Assembly (NCBI RefSeq): GCF_000263715.2
Contig: NZ_CM001514.1
Coordinates: 2,280,936-2,344,935, forward strand
Length of the DNA stretch: 64,000 nt
Source: Pseudomonas synxantha BG33R
GTDB taxonomy: Bacteria > Pseudomonadota > Gammaproteobacteria > Pseudomonadales > Pseudomonadaceae
Direction of reading: 5' to 3'
The notes under the pieces are model-generated. The model saw only the letters and a list, made by a program, of their open reading frames with translations. It was not told where the DNA came from and did not search any database. Below are positions 16,570 through 24,787 of the stretch, piece after piece (within the stretch, counting starts at the first letter, position 1; each line of letters opens with the position of its first letter). The position numbers were made by a program, and so were the translations under genes.

Positions 16570-19500
16570 ATGATCACCACCGCGTTGACCAGGTTCGTCG
16601 CGATCCTTTGGATGAGCCTATTACCATTGATCGCGGTGGCCTTTGAAGAGCCCCAGGCTTTGCAACTGTTGGGGCACTCCCACCTCGAAATCCCCAAAGT
16701 AGAGATGACCGAGGCTGATTGGCGCTGGCTACGCGAGCGGCGCACATTGGTCATGGGAATTTCTGCCCCCGATTACGTGCCTTTTGACCTGACCAATAAC
16801 AACGATGAACTTGAAGGTATCACGGCCGACTTTGCCGCGCTGATTGGCCAGGCCCTGCATATCTCCATCGAGGTTCGGCGTTACGAAACCCGTGATGATG
16901 TGATCCAGGCCCTGAAGCAGGGTGGCGTGGATTTTCTCGGTTCCGCCAATGGTTATGAGGCTGCCGACAAGCAATTGCAGTTGTCTCGTTCCTACGCCAA
17001 CGATCAACCGACCCTGGTGACTCGCAGCGGTGACAGCCAAGCGTTGAGTGACGACCTGGCAGGCAAGCGGGTGGCAATGCTGTATCACTATATGCAGCCC
17101 GACGCCGTCCGGGCATTTTACCCCCGTGCACAGCTGGAGCTTTTTGCCTCGACCTTCGAGGCCATTGGCGCCGTGGCGTTTGGTCGCGCCGATGTTTACC
17201 TGGGCGATGCCATCAGCAGCAACTACCTGATCAATCGCAACCACCTGAACAATGTACGCATGGCTGATTTTTCCGCCCTGGAGGTCAACCCGTTTGCGTT
17301 TGCCGTCACCCGCGACAATACGCGGCTGCTGCAGATCATCAATGCGGCGCTGGAGGCCATTCCCGCCAGTGAGCACATGGAGATCCTGCGCCGCTGGAGC
17401 GGTGGCAACCTGGGCATCGTGGGCATCGACCGGCTGCACTTGAGTGCCAATGAACAACGCTGGGTGCAGAAAAATCCACGGGTCAGAGTCGCGGTGCTAA
17501 ACGACTTTCTGCCATTGTCTTTTATCGGTGACAAGGGGCAATTCGAAGGGCTGAGTGCGGAGGTGCTGTCGCGCATCAGCTTGCGCACCGGTTTGAAGTT
17601 CGATGTGGTCCCGGGCAGTTCGTTGCCGCGCCAGGTCAATATTGTCAGTGCGGGCACGGCGGATATGCTGGCGGTGGTCACCCCCAGTATGGAGCGTGCC
17701 GACAAAGTGCGCTTTACCCGGCCCTACCTGACCAACCCGTTTGTGCTGGTGACCCGCGACAGCCCTGATAGCCCGCTCACGCTGGAGGATATGGTCGGCA
17801 AACGCCTGGCCATGGTGACCGGCAATGGCCTGCATGATGAGATAGCGCGAAACTTTCCAGGGGTTGCGTTTATCGACGTGGAAAACCCGCTGCAAGCCAT
17901 GGCGCTGGTGGCCAATGGCGACGCCGAGGGCGCCGTGAACTCGCTGATCAGTGCGCGCTATCTGATCACCCGGCATTACCGTGACCGCTTGCGTATCACC
18001 AGTACGGTCGGCACTGAACCGGCGCGCGTGACCTTCGGAGTCAACCGCAGTCAGTTGGAGCTGTATTCGATCCTGGACAAGGCACTGCTGAGCATCACAC
18101 CGCAGGAAATGGATGAATTGATTGGCCAATGGCGCAGCGAAGTCATCATCGAGGACAGCTACTGGCTGCGTTATCGCAACGTGATCATTCAGGGCTTCGG
18201 GTTGGCCGCACTGTTGTTGGTGGTCACGCTGGGTTGGATCATCTACTTGCGCAGCTTGATTCGTAAGCGCGTGCAGGCCGAGCGGGCGCTCAGCGATCAG
18301 ATGCGGTTCATGAGCGTATTGATCGACGGCACCCCGCATCCGATCTATGTGCGCGACCGCCAGGGTCGGTTGATGGCCTGTAACAATGCGTACCTCGATG
18401 TGTTTGGCTACAAACTTGAAGACGTGATCGGCAAGACGGTGATGGAAACCGACGTCGACAATCCTCCACAGGCCCAGTCGTTTCATGAGGATTACCTGCG
18501 CTTGATGGCCGCCGGCGAGCCGCAGATTCATGACCGGATACTCAAGGTGCCCAACGGCGATGTGCTGACCATCTACCAATGGATGCTGCCGTATCGCGAC
18601 GGCGACGAGAAGGTGGTGGGTATGATTGCCGGTTGGGTGGACGTCAGCGAGCGTCATCGCTTGCTGGGCCAATTGCAGGAAGCCAAGGACGATGCCGACG
18701 CCGCTAACCGCGCCAAGACGACCTTCCTGGCGACCATGAGCCACGAAATCCGCACGCCGATGAACGCCGTGATCGGCATGATCGAGTTGGCCTTGAAAAA
18801 TGCCGAACAGGGGCGGGCCGACCGTGATGCCTTGGAAGTGGCATCGGTGGCTTCGCGCGGCATGCTGGAGTTGATTGGCGACATTCTCGATATCGCGCGG
18901 ATCGAGTCCGGGCATTTGTCGCTGACCCTGGAGCCGGCCAACCTGCGTGAGCTGCTGGCATCGGTGGCGCGCGTGTTCGAGGGATTGGCGCGAGCCAAGG
19001 GGGTGGCGCTGCAAGTCCAGCTGGAGCCGTTGGTTGAGCGGACGGTGCTGGTCGACCCGCTGCGCTTCAAACAGGTGGTGTCGAACCTGTTGAGCAATGC
19101 CATCAAGTTTACCGCCAGCGGCCAGGTAACCCTCGGGGCCCGGGCGGTAGTCGAGGGCGACCGGTTGAATGTGCAGCTATGGGTGCAAGACACCGGCATT
19201 GGGATCAGCGTCAAAGATCAGCAGCGATTGTTCAGCCTGTTTATCCAGGGCAGCAATAACCAGCAGTCGGCCCGCAGCGGTTCTGGCCTGGGGTTGGTGA
19301 TCAGCCGCAGCTTGTGCGAAATGATGGGCGGCCAGCTGCACTTGAGCAGCGTGTTGGGGCAGGGCACCCGGGTGGATGTGACGCTGGCCCTGGCCCTGAC
19401 GGACAGCTTGCCGGCCCACGCCGCACACACTGCTGATGCAGTGCCAGCGGGCCGTGCGCTGCGCATCCTGGTGGTGGATGACTACCCGGCCAACCGCTTG

Positions 19501-20184
19501 CTGCTGGCGCGCCAGTTGACCTTCCTGGGCCACCAGATCACTACGGCCGAAGATGGCGCCCAAGGGTTTGAGCAGTGGCGGACGGGACAATTCGACGGCG
19601 TGATCACCGATTGCAATATGCCCTTCAAGAATGGCTACCAGTTGGCGCGGGAGATTCGTGCGCAAGAACGTGAACGGGGTCAGGCACCTTGCCTGCTGTT
19701 GGGGTTCACCGCCAACGCCCAGCCGGAGGAAACCGAGCGCTGTCGGCAAGCCGGTATGGACGGCTGCCTGTTCAAACCCACCGGGCTGGACGACTTGCGC
19801 TCGGCATTGGCTTCGCGTTCCGCCGAGTTGGGCCCGCCACAAATGCAGGCGTTTGACTTGAGCACCCTGGTCGCATTGACGGGGGATGATCGCTCCGCGC
19901 TTATTGAGTTGTTGGCGCCGTTGCTCGACAGCCTGGAAACGGACCGTGCCTTGCTCTCACAGCTGTCAAACCAGGCCGACTTTGCCAAGCTGCACGACCT
20001 GGCCCATCGCGCCAAGGGTGGCGCACGGATGGTCAAGGCGCAGGGGGTGATCGCGTGTTGTGAAACATTGGAGGCGGTGTGTGAACAGCAGGACCGCCTG
20101 GCATTGGGCCCTGCGGTTGATGGCGTCAGTGAAGCGATCGGTATTTTGCAGCAAGGCTTGAACGCGTATTGCAATCAGCCTTGA
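16570..20184 (+). CDS. BvgS/RocS-like unorthodox hybrid sensor histidine kinase
   Basis: About 1204 aa. Order of domains: signal peptide (1-25); two periplasmic SBP_bac_3 Venus-flytrap domains (~45-260 and ~285-515); a transmembrane segment near 540-560; PAS (~585-700); HisKA with FLATMSHEIRTPMN (His near 730); HATPase with N-box NLLSNAIKF, DTGIGI and GSGLGL; a receiver (LRILVVDDYPANR...VITDCNMPFKNGY); and an Hpt domain (HDLAHRAKGGARMV). This is the full four-step phosphorelay of BvgS. The start ATG at 16570 leaves a 7-bp gap to the regulator gene; the open frame upstream would need a TTG. The ligand sensed by the flytrap domains is unknown. Confidence 0.92.
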   Translation: MITTALTRFVAILWMSLLPLIAVAFEEPQALQLLGHSHLEIPKVEMTEADWRWLRERRTLVMGISAPDYVPFDLTNNNDELEGITADFAALIGQALHISIEVRRYETRDDVIQALKQGGVDFLGSANGYEAADKQLQLSRSYANDQPTLVTRSGDSQALSDDLAGKRVAMLYHYMQPDAVRAFYPRAQLELFASTFEAIGAVAFGRADVYLGDAISSNYLINRNHLNNVRMADFSALEVNPFAFAVTRDNTRLLQIINAALEAIPASEHMEILRRWSGGNLGIVGIDRLHLSANEQRWVQKNPRVRVAVLNDFLPLSFIGDKGQFEGLSAEVLSRISLRTGLKFDVVPGSSLPRQVNIVSAGTADMLAVVTPSMERADKVRFTRPYLTNPFVLVTRDSPDSPLTLEDMVGKRLAMVTGNGLHDEIARNFPGVAFIDVENPLQAMALVANGDAEGAVNSLISARYLITRHYRDRLRITSTVGTEPARVTFGVNRSQLELYSILDKALLSITPQEMDELIGQWRSEVIIEDSYWLRYRNVIIQGFGLAALLLVVTLGWIIYLRSLIRKRVQAERALSDQMRFMSVLIDGTPHPIYVRDRQGRLMACNNAYLDVFGYKLEDVIGKTVMETDVDNPPQAQSFHEDYLRLMAAGEPQIHDRILKVPNGDVLTIYQWMLPYRDGDEKVVGMIAGWVDVSERHRLLGQLQEAKDDADAANRAKTTFLATMSHEIRTPMNAVIGMIELALKNAEQGRADRDALEVASVASRGMLELIGDILDIARIESGHLSLTLEPANLRELLASVARVFEGLARAKGVALQVQLEPLVERTVLVDPLRFKQVVSNLLSNAIKFTASGQVTLGARAVVEGDRLNVQLWVQDTGIGISVKDQQRLFSLFIQGSNNQQSARSGSGLGLVISRSLCEMMGGQLHLSSVLGQGTRVDVTLALALTDSLPAHAAHTADAVPAGRALRILVVDDYPANRLLLARQLTFLGHQITTAEDGAQGFEQWRTGQFDGVITDCNMPFKNGYQLAREIRAQERERGQAPCLLLGFTANAQPEETERCRQAGMDGCLFKPTGLDDLRSALASRSAELGPPQMQAFDLSTLVALTGDDRSALIELLAPLLDSLETDRALLSQLSNQADFAKLHDLAHRAKGGARMVKAQGVIACCETLEAVCEQQDRLALGPAVDGVSEAIGILQQGLNAYCNQP

Positions 20185-20318
20185 TCGCGGTTGATCGCCA
20201 TTCAGGCGATTTGGGAAAACTCTTACGTAAACGGGGAACATGCCTGATTTTGTCGTCGGCATATGTCTGGAAAATGGGCGACGCTCACTGCCGAGCACTG
20301 CCTGCCCAGGGGTTTGCC

Positions 20319-20741
20319 ATGCCAAACAAAGCACTGACCATCCTGATTGCCGATGAACAGCATCTGCAACGCCTGTACATCGAGAAAATGCTCAACCAGT
20401 TGGGGTATTACCGGATCGTGCCGGTGCAAACGCTCGAAGAAGTCCAGATTCTGACCTCCATTCCAGCCGAACCCTTCGATGCGCTCATCATCAATGCCGG
20501 GTTGCTGGACCATGCCATTGGGCTCCAGCAGTCAGTGCACCACGTGTTGATATACGAGCACATCGACCTGGGTGAGCCTGCCGGTGCAACGTCAGCGGTG
20601 CGGGTGCGTCTGCCGGGCGTGCCGGACAGCGTCAGCCTCGAACACTTCATGGACATCGTCGACCCATCCGAGGCTGCCCATGGCCTGCGGGTACTGCCGT
20701 GGCTACGGGAGTTGTCCCGGGCGCGGGTGGCCCGGGCCTAG
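20319..20741 (+). CDS. Degenerate receiver-like protein of the BvgAS-like cluster
   Basis: 140 aa with the start of a CheY-like fold (ALTILIADEQHLQRLYIEKMLNQLGY; acidic pair D12/E13). The strand that should carry the phospho-acceptor reads FDALIINAGLL, with Asn59 where Asp is expected. The rest, including EHFMDIVDPSEAAHGLRVLPWLREL, has no output domain. The start at 20319 follows AGGGG. It lies 134 bp after the sensor kinase on the same strand and may act as a phosphorylation-independent partner or anti-regulator of that relay. It is not a typical response regulator. Confidence 0.6.
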   Translation: MPNKALTILIADEQHLQRLYIEKMLNQLGYYRIVPVQTLEEVQILTSIPAEPFDALIINAGLLDHAIGLQQSVHHVLIYEHIDLGEPAGATSAVRVRLPGVPDSVSLEHFMDIVDPSEAAHGLRVLPWLRELSRARVARA

Positions 20742-20781
20742 CTTCGTTTCAACGCTGCTGCCGCATGTTGTTCCGCACCCC

Positions 20782-21861
20782 TCAGTTGGTTTTGTGAGAT
20801 TCGCGCAGGCGTTCGGCCGCACTGCGCAACAACTGCTCGGTCGCGTCCCAACCCAGGCAACCATCGGTTACCGACACGCCGTACTGCATTGACGCGCTCA
20901 GCGGCTGGCAGCCTTCGAACAAGTGGCTCTCAAGCATCATGCCGATCAGCGACGTATCACCCTGCAAGCGCTGCTCCAGTACGTCATTGAATACTGCCGG
21001 TTGGCGCAGTGGGTCCTTGCCGCTGTTGGCGTGGCTGCAATCGACCATGATCCGCGCCGCCACTTTGGCCTTGGCCAGGTCATGTTTCACCTGGGCCACG
21101 CTCTGTGCATCGTAGTTTGGCCCGCGGTGACCGCCGCGCAGTACCAGGTGCGTGTCGGGGTTGCCTGGCGTCTGGATGATGGCGGGATGGCCTTGGCTGT
21201 CGACACCGAAATGGCGATGCGGGTGGGACGCTGAGCGCATGGCATCACAGGCAATCGCGACGCCGCCGTCGGTGCCGTTCTTGAAACCTACGGGCATGCC
21301 CAGGCCGCTGGCCATCTCGCGGTGGATTTGCGACTCGGTGGTGCGTGCACCGATGGCGACCCAACTGAGCAGGTCATCGAAGTAGCCGGCAGCCATGGGC
21401 TGCAACAGCTCGGTGGCGACCGGCAGGCCCAGGCGCAGCATTTCACGCATCAGTTCGCGGGACAGGGTCAGGCCGGCGGCCATGTCATCGCTGCCGTCCA
21501 GGTGCGGGTCGTAGGCCAGGCCTTTCCAGCCGATGGTAGTGCGCGGTTTTTCGACGTAGGCGCGGATCACCAGCAGCATCTGGTCGCTGACTTCAAGCGC
21601 GAGTTTCTTCAGGTTGCGTGCGTATTCCATGGCCGATTGCGGATCGTGGATCGAACACGGGCCGACAATCACCAGTAAGCGCGAGTCTTCGCCATTGAGG
21701 ATGGCGCGTATGGCCTGGCGATGGGCGTGGATCTGTTCATGGAGGAACGGGCTGAGGGGCAACTGGTGTTTCAGCTCAAGGGAGCTGGGCAGGCGCTGGG
21801 TCAGGGCTTCATTGGCGCTGTTGAGGGTGCAGACGGGCAAAGCGGCGACGGAGGAGTTCAT
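20782..21861 (-). CDS. 3-deoxy-7-phosphoheptulonate (DAHP) synthase, class I
   Basis: 359 aa AroFGH-type enzyme. It condenses phosphoenolpyruvate and erythrose 4-phosphate, the first step of the shikimate pathway. Family motifs: VGPCSIHDP, RAYVEKPRTTIGWKGLAYDP, WVAIGARTTESQIHREMASGL, GFKNGTDG, and the metal ligands in DCSHANSGKDP. The start at 21861 (MNSSVAALPV) is preferred over the ATG at 21927, which would add a non-conserved stretch. Upstream lie two aromatic-rich small ORFs and a rho-independent terminator, indicating attenuation by an aromatic amino acid. Which isozyme (Tyr, Phe or Trp sensitive) cannot be read with certainty. Confidence 0.93.
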   Translation of the reverse strand: MNSSVAALPVCTLNSANEALTQRLPSSLELKHQLPLSPFLHEQIHAHRQAIRAILNGEDSRLLVIVGPCSIHDPQSAMEYARNLKKLALEVSDQMLLVIRAYVEKPRTTIGWKGLAYDPHLDGSDDMAAGLTLSRELMREMLRLGLPVATELLQPMAAGYFDDLLSWVAIGARTTESQIHREMASGLGMPVGFKNGTDGGVAIACDAMRSASHPHRHFGVDSQGHPAIIQTPGNPDTHLVLRGGHRGPNYDAQSVAQVKHDLAKAKVAARIMVDCSHANSGKDPLRQPAVFNDVLEQRLQGDTSLIGMMLESHLFEGCQPLSASMQYGVSVTDGCLGWDATEQLLRSAAERLRESHKTN

Positions 21862-21908
21862 ATTCAAGGCTTCCTGGGCAAGCGGCGGGTTGTTCCCGCG
21901 CGCTTGGC

Positions 21909-22061
21909 CTACTGGGGTGTTCGACAATTGGCCGTACTGGCGAGGTGTGTTGGTTTGCCACCAATAGGTGACCGATCGGAGGCGGCAGGCTGTCCCGAAC
22001 GGAGCTGGCTAAATCGCCATGCAGTGCAAGTGTCGAAGCGGTAATAAGTGGCGTAGTTCAT
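21909..22061 (-). CDS. Second small aromatic-rich ORF between attenuator and DAHP synthase gene
   Basis: 50 codons starting MNYATYYRFDTCTAWRFS, with three Tyr, two Phe and one Trp in the first 17 residues. It lies after the terminator and ends 47 bp before the DAHP synthase start. Upstream context (TCACACC) is a weak Shine-Dalgarno. It is not listed among known genes I recognise; it could be a second leader peptide or a translationally coupled upstream ORF. Confidence 0.45.
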   Translation of the reverse strand: MNYATYYRFDTCTAWRFSQLRSGQPAASDRSPIGGKPTHLASTANCRTPQ

Positions 22062-22116
22062 GGTGTGATTCCTTTAAGTGTTCTTGAACAAACAAAATGG
22101 TTAGCGGCTGAAAAAC

Positions 22117-22149
22117 AAAACCCCCGGTCGGGGAGCCGACCGGGGGTTT
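22117..22149 (-). terminator. Attenuator terminator of the DAHP synthase leader
   Basis: On the minus strand AAACCCCCGGTCGG-CTCC-CCGACCGGGGGTTTTGTTTTT is a strong GC hairpin followed by a U-rich tract. It sits between the 44-codon leader peptide and the DAHP synthase gene, the position of an attenuator. Confidence 0.85.
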
Positions 22150-22199
22150 AGATTTCTCTGGTAGGCGACCCCTTGAGTAGTGGGCGCCGATTTCAGGTA

Positions 22200-22334
22200 T
22201 CAGGCGCGCCAGTGGCTAAACCAATACCCAAAATAAAAGCCGGCCAGTGCGCTCGAACCGTTCACGCGGGTAACCGACACCGAGCGCAAGGCGCTGGCAG
22301 CAGGGCAAACCTGAGTGTGGGTGAGTTGCAACAT
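22200..22334 (-). CDS. Aromatic leader peptide of the DAHP synthase attenuator
   Basis: 44 codons, with GGAGAG 6 nt before the ATG at 22334. The last codons read GFYFGYWFSHWRA: Phe-Tyr-Phe-Gly-Tyr-Trp-Phe-Ser-His-Trp, seven aromatic residues out of ten just before the stop. A terminator follows about 50 nt later. Stalling of the ribosome on these codons when aromatic aminoacyl-tRNAs are scarce would favour an antiterminator, the classical trp/phe mechanism. The Phe, Tyr and Trp mix suggests a response to general aromatic shortage. Confidence 0.75.
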   Translation of the reverse strand: MLQLTHTQVCPAASALRSVSVTRVNGSSALAGFYFGYWFSHWRA

Positions 22335-22480
22335 GGTGGCTCTCCAAATGATGGGGGGAGCTTACTAGAGGCGTACGGGTGGATTCAATCAGTAATTTCT
22401 ATTGCTTGAGGGTACTTACGGCTATGGCATGAGTGTCGCTATGCTGGTGACTCATTAATAATGTTTGCCAGGACGCGACC

Positions 22481-23230
22481 ATGACTGCCTTGACCCTTGC
22501 TACGGCGCAAACCCTTTCCATTGCTGGCGATGTTGAAGCCAATATCGCACGGCACCGGGTGTTCATGCAGGCTGCGGCAGAGCAGGGTGTGCAATTGCTG
22601 GTGTTTCCGGAGCTGTCTTTGACCGGTTATGAACCCACGCTGGCCGCTGACTTGGCCATCGCTCCCGATGCGCCAGTGTTGGCGCCCCTGCGCGAGATGG
22701 CGCGCGAGTTGCAGCTGACGGCAGTGGTGGGTATGCCGATCCGCCTGGCCCCGCAAACGGATGTTTTGATTGGCGCCCTGGTGCTGGGTGCCGACGGCTC
22801 ACTGGCGGTGTACACCAAGCAGCATCTGCATCCAGGCGAAGACGTGGCGTTTGCGGCCGGGCAGGGTGGTGGTGCTCTCCAATGGGGGAATGATCGTGTT
22901 GCCCTGGCGGTTTGCGCCGACTTCTCCCACGCCAGTCATCCGCGCCAGGCGGCGCAAGCGGGCGCCAATGTCTACGCAGCAGGCGTGCTGATCAGCGAAG
23001 GCGGCTACGCAAAAGACAGCGCGCTGCTGCAGGGCTATGCCGCGGAGCATCGTCTGCTGGTGCTGATGGCTAACCACGGTGGCCCATCGGGTGGCTGGGC
23101 CTGTGCAGGTCGCAGCGCGATCTGGGCCGCGGATGGCCGTTTGCTTGCAGCGGTACCCGGTGTCGGCGAAGCGCTGGTGATTGCCCGTCGCGACGACGAG
23201 CATTGGGTGGGCCAAGTGGTGGCCGTATAA
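22481..23230 (+). CDS. Carbon-nitrogen hydrolase family protein
   Basis: 249 aa nitrilase-superfamily amidohydrolase. The catalytic triad is visible: Glu in VFPELSLTGYEP, Lys in YTKQHLHPGED, Cys in ALAVCADFSH. The substrate is unknown; members hydrolyse omega-amides, N-carbamoyl groups or nitriles. The GNAT gene starts at the base after its stop codon, so the two form an operon. Confidence 0.9.
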   Translation: MTALTLATAQTLSIAGDVEANIARHRVFMQAAAEQGVQLLVFPELSLTGYEPTLAADLAIAPDAPVLAPLREMARELQLTAVVGMPIRLAPQTDVLIGALVLGADGSLAVYTKQHLHPGEDVAFAAGQGGGALQWGNDRVALAVCADFSHASHPRQAAQAGANVYAAGVLISEGGYAKDSALLQGYAAEHRLLVLMANHGGPSGGWACAGRSAIWAADGRLLAAVPGVGEALVIARRDDEHWVGQVVAV

Positions 23231-23668
23231 ATGGCTTTTCACCTGCGTGCTGCCACAGAACAGGATCTGCCGTTTGCGCGGGCCCTGACCCACGAGGCGA
23301 TGAACCGCTACTACGTGCAAAACCAGCTGATTTGGTCCAATGCCGGCTTCGACACGGCCTGGGCCGGTCGGGAAAACTGGCTGATTTGCCGAGATGACCA
23401 CACGTTGGGATTTATCAGCCTCAGTCGCGACGGTGGCGCTCTATACATCCGTGAGTTGCATTTGCTCCAGGCGTATCGCGGGCAGGGCGCAGGCACTTGG
23501 GTGCTGGAGCAGATAGCGCTGAAGGCGCAGGCGCAGGCGCTTGGGCTGTTGCGGTTGACCGTGTTCAAGACCAATCCGGCCAGAAGGCTCTATCAGCGCA
23601 TGGGGTTCAGCATTGTTGGCGAAGAGGATGGCTTCTGGCGGATGGAGCGTGACTGTCGCGCACGCTAA
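23231..23668 (+). CDS. GNAT family N-acetyltransferase
   Basis: 145 aa GNAT fold. The acetyl-CoA loop reads LQAYRGQGAGTWVLEQIA (motif A, R/QxxGxG/A), followed by the C-terminal beta-bulge region LRLTVFKTNPARRLYQRMGFSIVGEED. Its ATG immediately follows the TAA of the carbon-nitrogen hydrolase gene. Acetyl acceptor unknown. Confidence 0.88.
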   Translation: MAFHLRAATEQDLPFARALTHEAMNRYYVQNQLIWSNAGFDTAWAGRENWLICRDDHTLGFISLSRDGGALYIRELHLLQAYRGQGAGTWVLEQIALKAQAQALGLLRLTVFKTNPARRLYQRMGFSIVGEEDGFWRMERDCRAR

Positions 23669-23852
23669 ACCCTGTGCAAAATCCTAATAAGCGCATACTG
23701 ATTCAGGAGCCGACTTCCCTTGATGTTCCAGCCAGGCCTTGGCTTGTGCAGCCGTGCGGATTCCGGGCATAGTTCAAAACCGCTCAAGTTCGTTCAACGA
23801 AGAGATGAGTGTGTCACCTCTTGATGTGTGCAAAATGGGATCATGCATCCAA

Positions 23853-23993
23853 ATGAGTGGAATCGGTTCGCGTTTAAGGCAAGAAAGAGAGCGACTCGGC
23901 CTGCCGCATAAAGTTTTTGGTGAAATCGGAGGCGTTGAAGCCAACGCTCAAGGCAAATATGAAAACGGCGGGCGTGCGCCCCAGGATTTCTGA
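23853..23993 (+). pseudogene. Truncated XRE-type regulator upstream of gacA
   Basis: 46 codons from MSGIGSRLRQERERLGL to EANAQGKYENGGRAPQDF. This is the first part of an HTH_3 domain (RLRQERERLGLxxKVFGEIGGVE), stopped within the fold. Complete relatives of this short regulator continue with a second helix pair and ~50 more residues. After the stop the +1 frame reads on with RISDLLPNKFGR, which suggests a frameshift. It is also short of a normal Shine-Dalgarno. It is probably a dead gene. Confidence 0.6.
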
Positions 23994-24144
23994 CCTTTTG
24001 CCCAATAAATTCGGTCGTCCGCCACCCGTTGGACGACTACCGGGCAGGCAAACTCCATATATATGACGCTTGCGGCTAGGTCTGTGCCCAGCTTTTTTGC
24101 TAAGGTGTTCAGCAATCTATAAGACCATATCGCGAGGTGTCTGC

Positions 24145-24786
24145 TTGATTAGGGTGCTAGTAGTCGATGATCATGATCTCGTTCGTACAGGCATTACACG
24201 AATGCTGGCTGACATCGACGGCCTGCAAGTAGTCGGCCAGGCTGAGTCAGGGGAGGAGTCTCTGATCAAGGCTCGGGAATTGAAACCCGATGTGGTGTTG
24301 ATGGACGTCAAGATGCCCGGGATCGGCGGTCTTGGTGCCACGACCAAGCTGTTGCGCAGCCACCCGGACATCAAGGTCGTGGTGGTGACGGTGTGCGAGG
24401 AAGACCCGTTTCCGACGCGGCTCCTGCAGGCCGGTGCTGCGGGCTACCTGACCAAAGGCGCGGGCTTGGCGGAGATGGTGCAGGCCATTCGCCTGGTCTT
24501 TGCCGGCCAGCGTTACATCAGCCCGCAGATCGCCCAACAGTTGGCGATCAAATCCTTCCAGCCCACCAGCGATTCGCCGTTTGATACGCTGTCGGAGCGG
24601 GAAATCCAGATCGCCTTGATGATCGTCGGTTGCCAGAAAGTGCAGTCGATCTCCGACAAGCTCTGCCTGTCGCCCAAGACCGTCAATACCTACCGCTATC
24701 GCATCTTCGAGAAGCTCGCCATCAGCAGTGATGTTGAATTGACCCTGCTCGCGGTGCGCCACGGCATGGTGGACGCCAGCGCCTGA
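24145..24786 (+). CDS. gacA: Response regulator GacA (UvrY)
   Basis: 213 aa, the response regulator of the GacS/GacA system that activates the rsmXYZ sRNAs and so secondary metabolism, exoenzymes and biocontrol. Receiver: VVDDHDLVR, phospho-acceptor Asp54 (VLMDVKMPG), switch Thr/Lys (VTV, TKGAG). Ger[17 protein letters not shown]...[18 protein letters not shown]. The start is TTG at 24145 after CGAGGTG; it gives [10 protein letters not shown], the known GacA N-terminus. It is followed 1 bp later by uvrC, the conserved gamma-proteobacterial arrangement. Confidence 0.97.
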   Translation: MIRVLVVDDHDLVRTGITRMLADIDGLQVVGQAESGEESLIKARELKPDVVLMDVKMPGIGGLGATTKLLRSHPDIKVVVVTVCEEDPFPTRLLQAGAAGYLTKGAGLAEMVQAIRLVFAGQRYISPQIAQQLAIKSFQPTSDSPFDTLSEREIQIALMIVGCQKVQSISDKLCLSPKTVNTYRYRIFEKLAISSDVELTLLAVRHGMVDASA

Positions 24787-24787
24787 C

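Noticed and set aside
17497..19014. 505-codon frame antisense to the hybrid kinase
   Set aside because: Shadow frame; the kinase domain order on the plus strand is complete.
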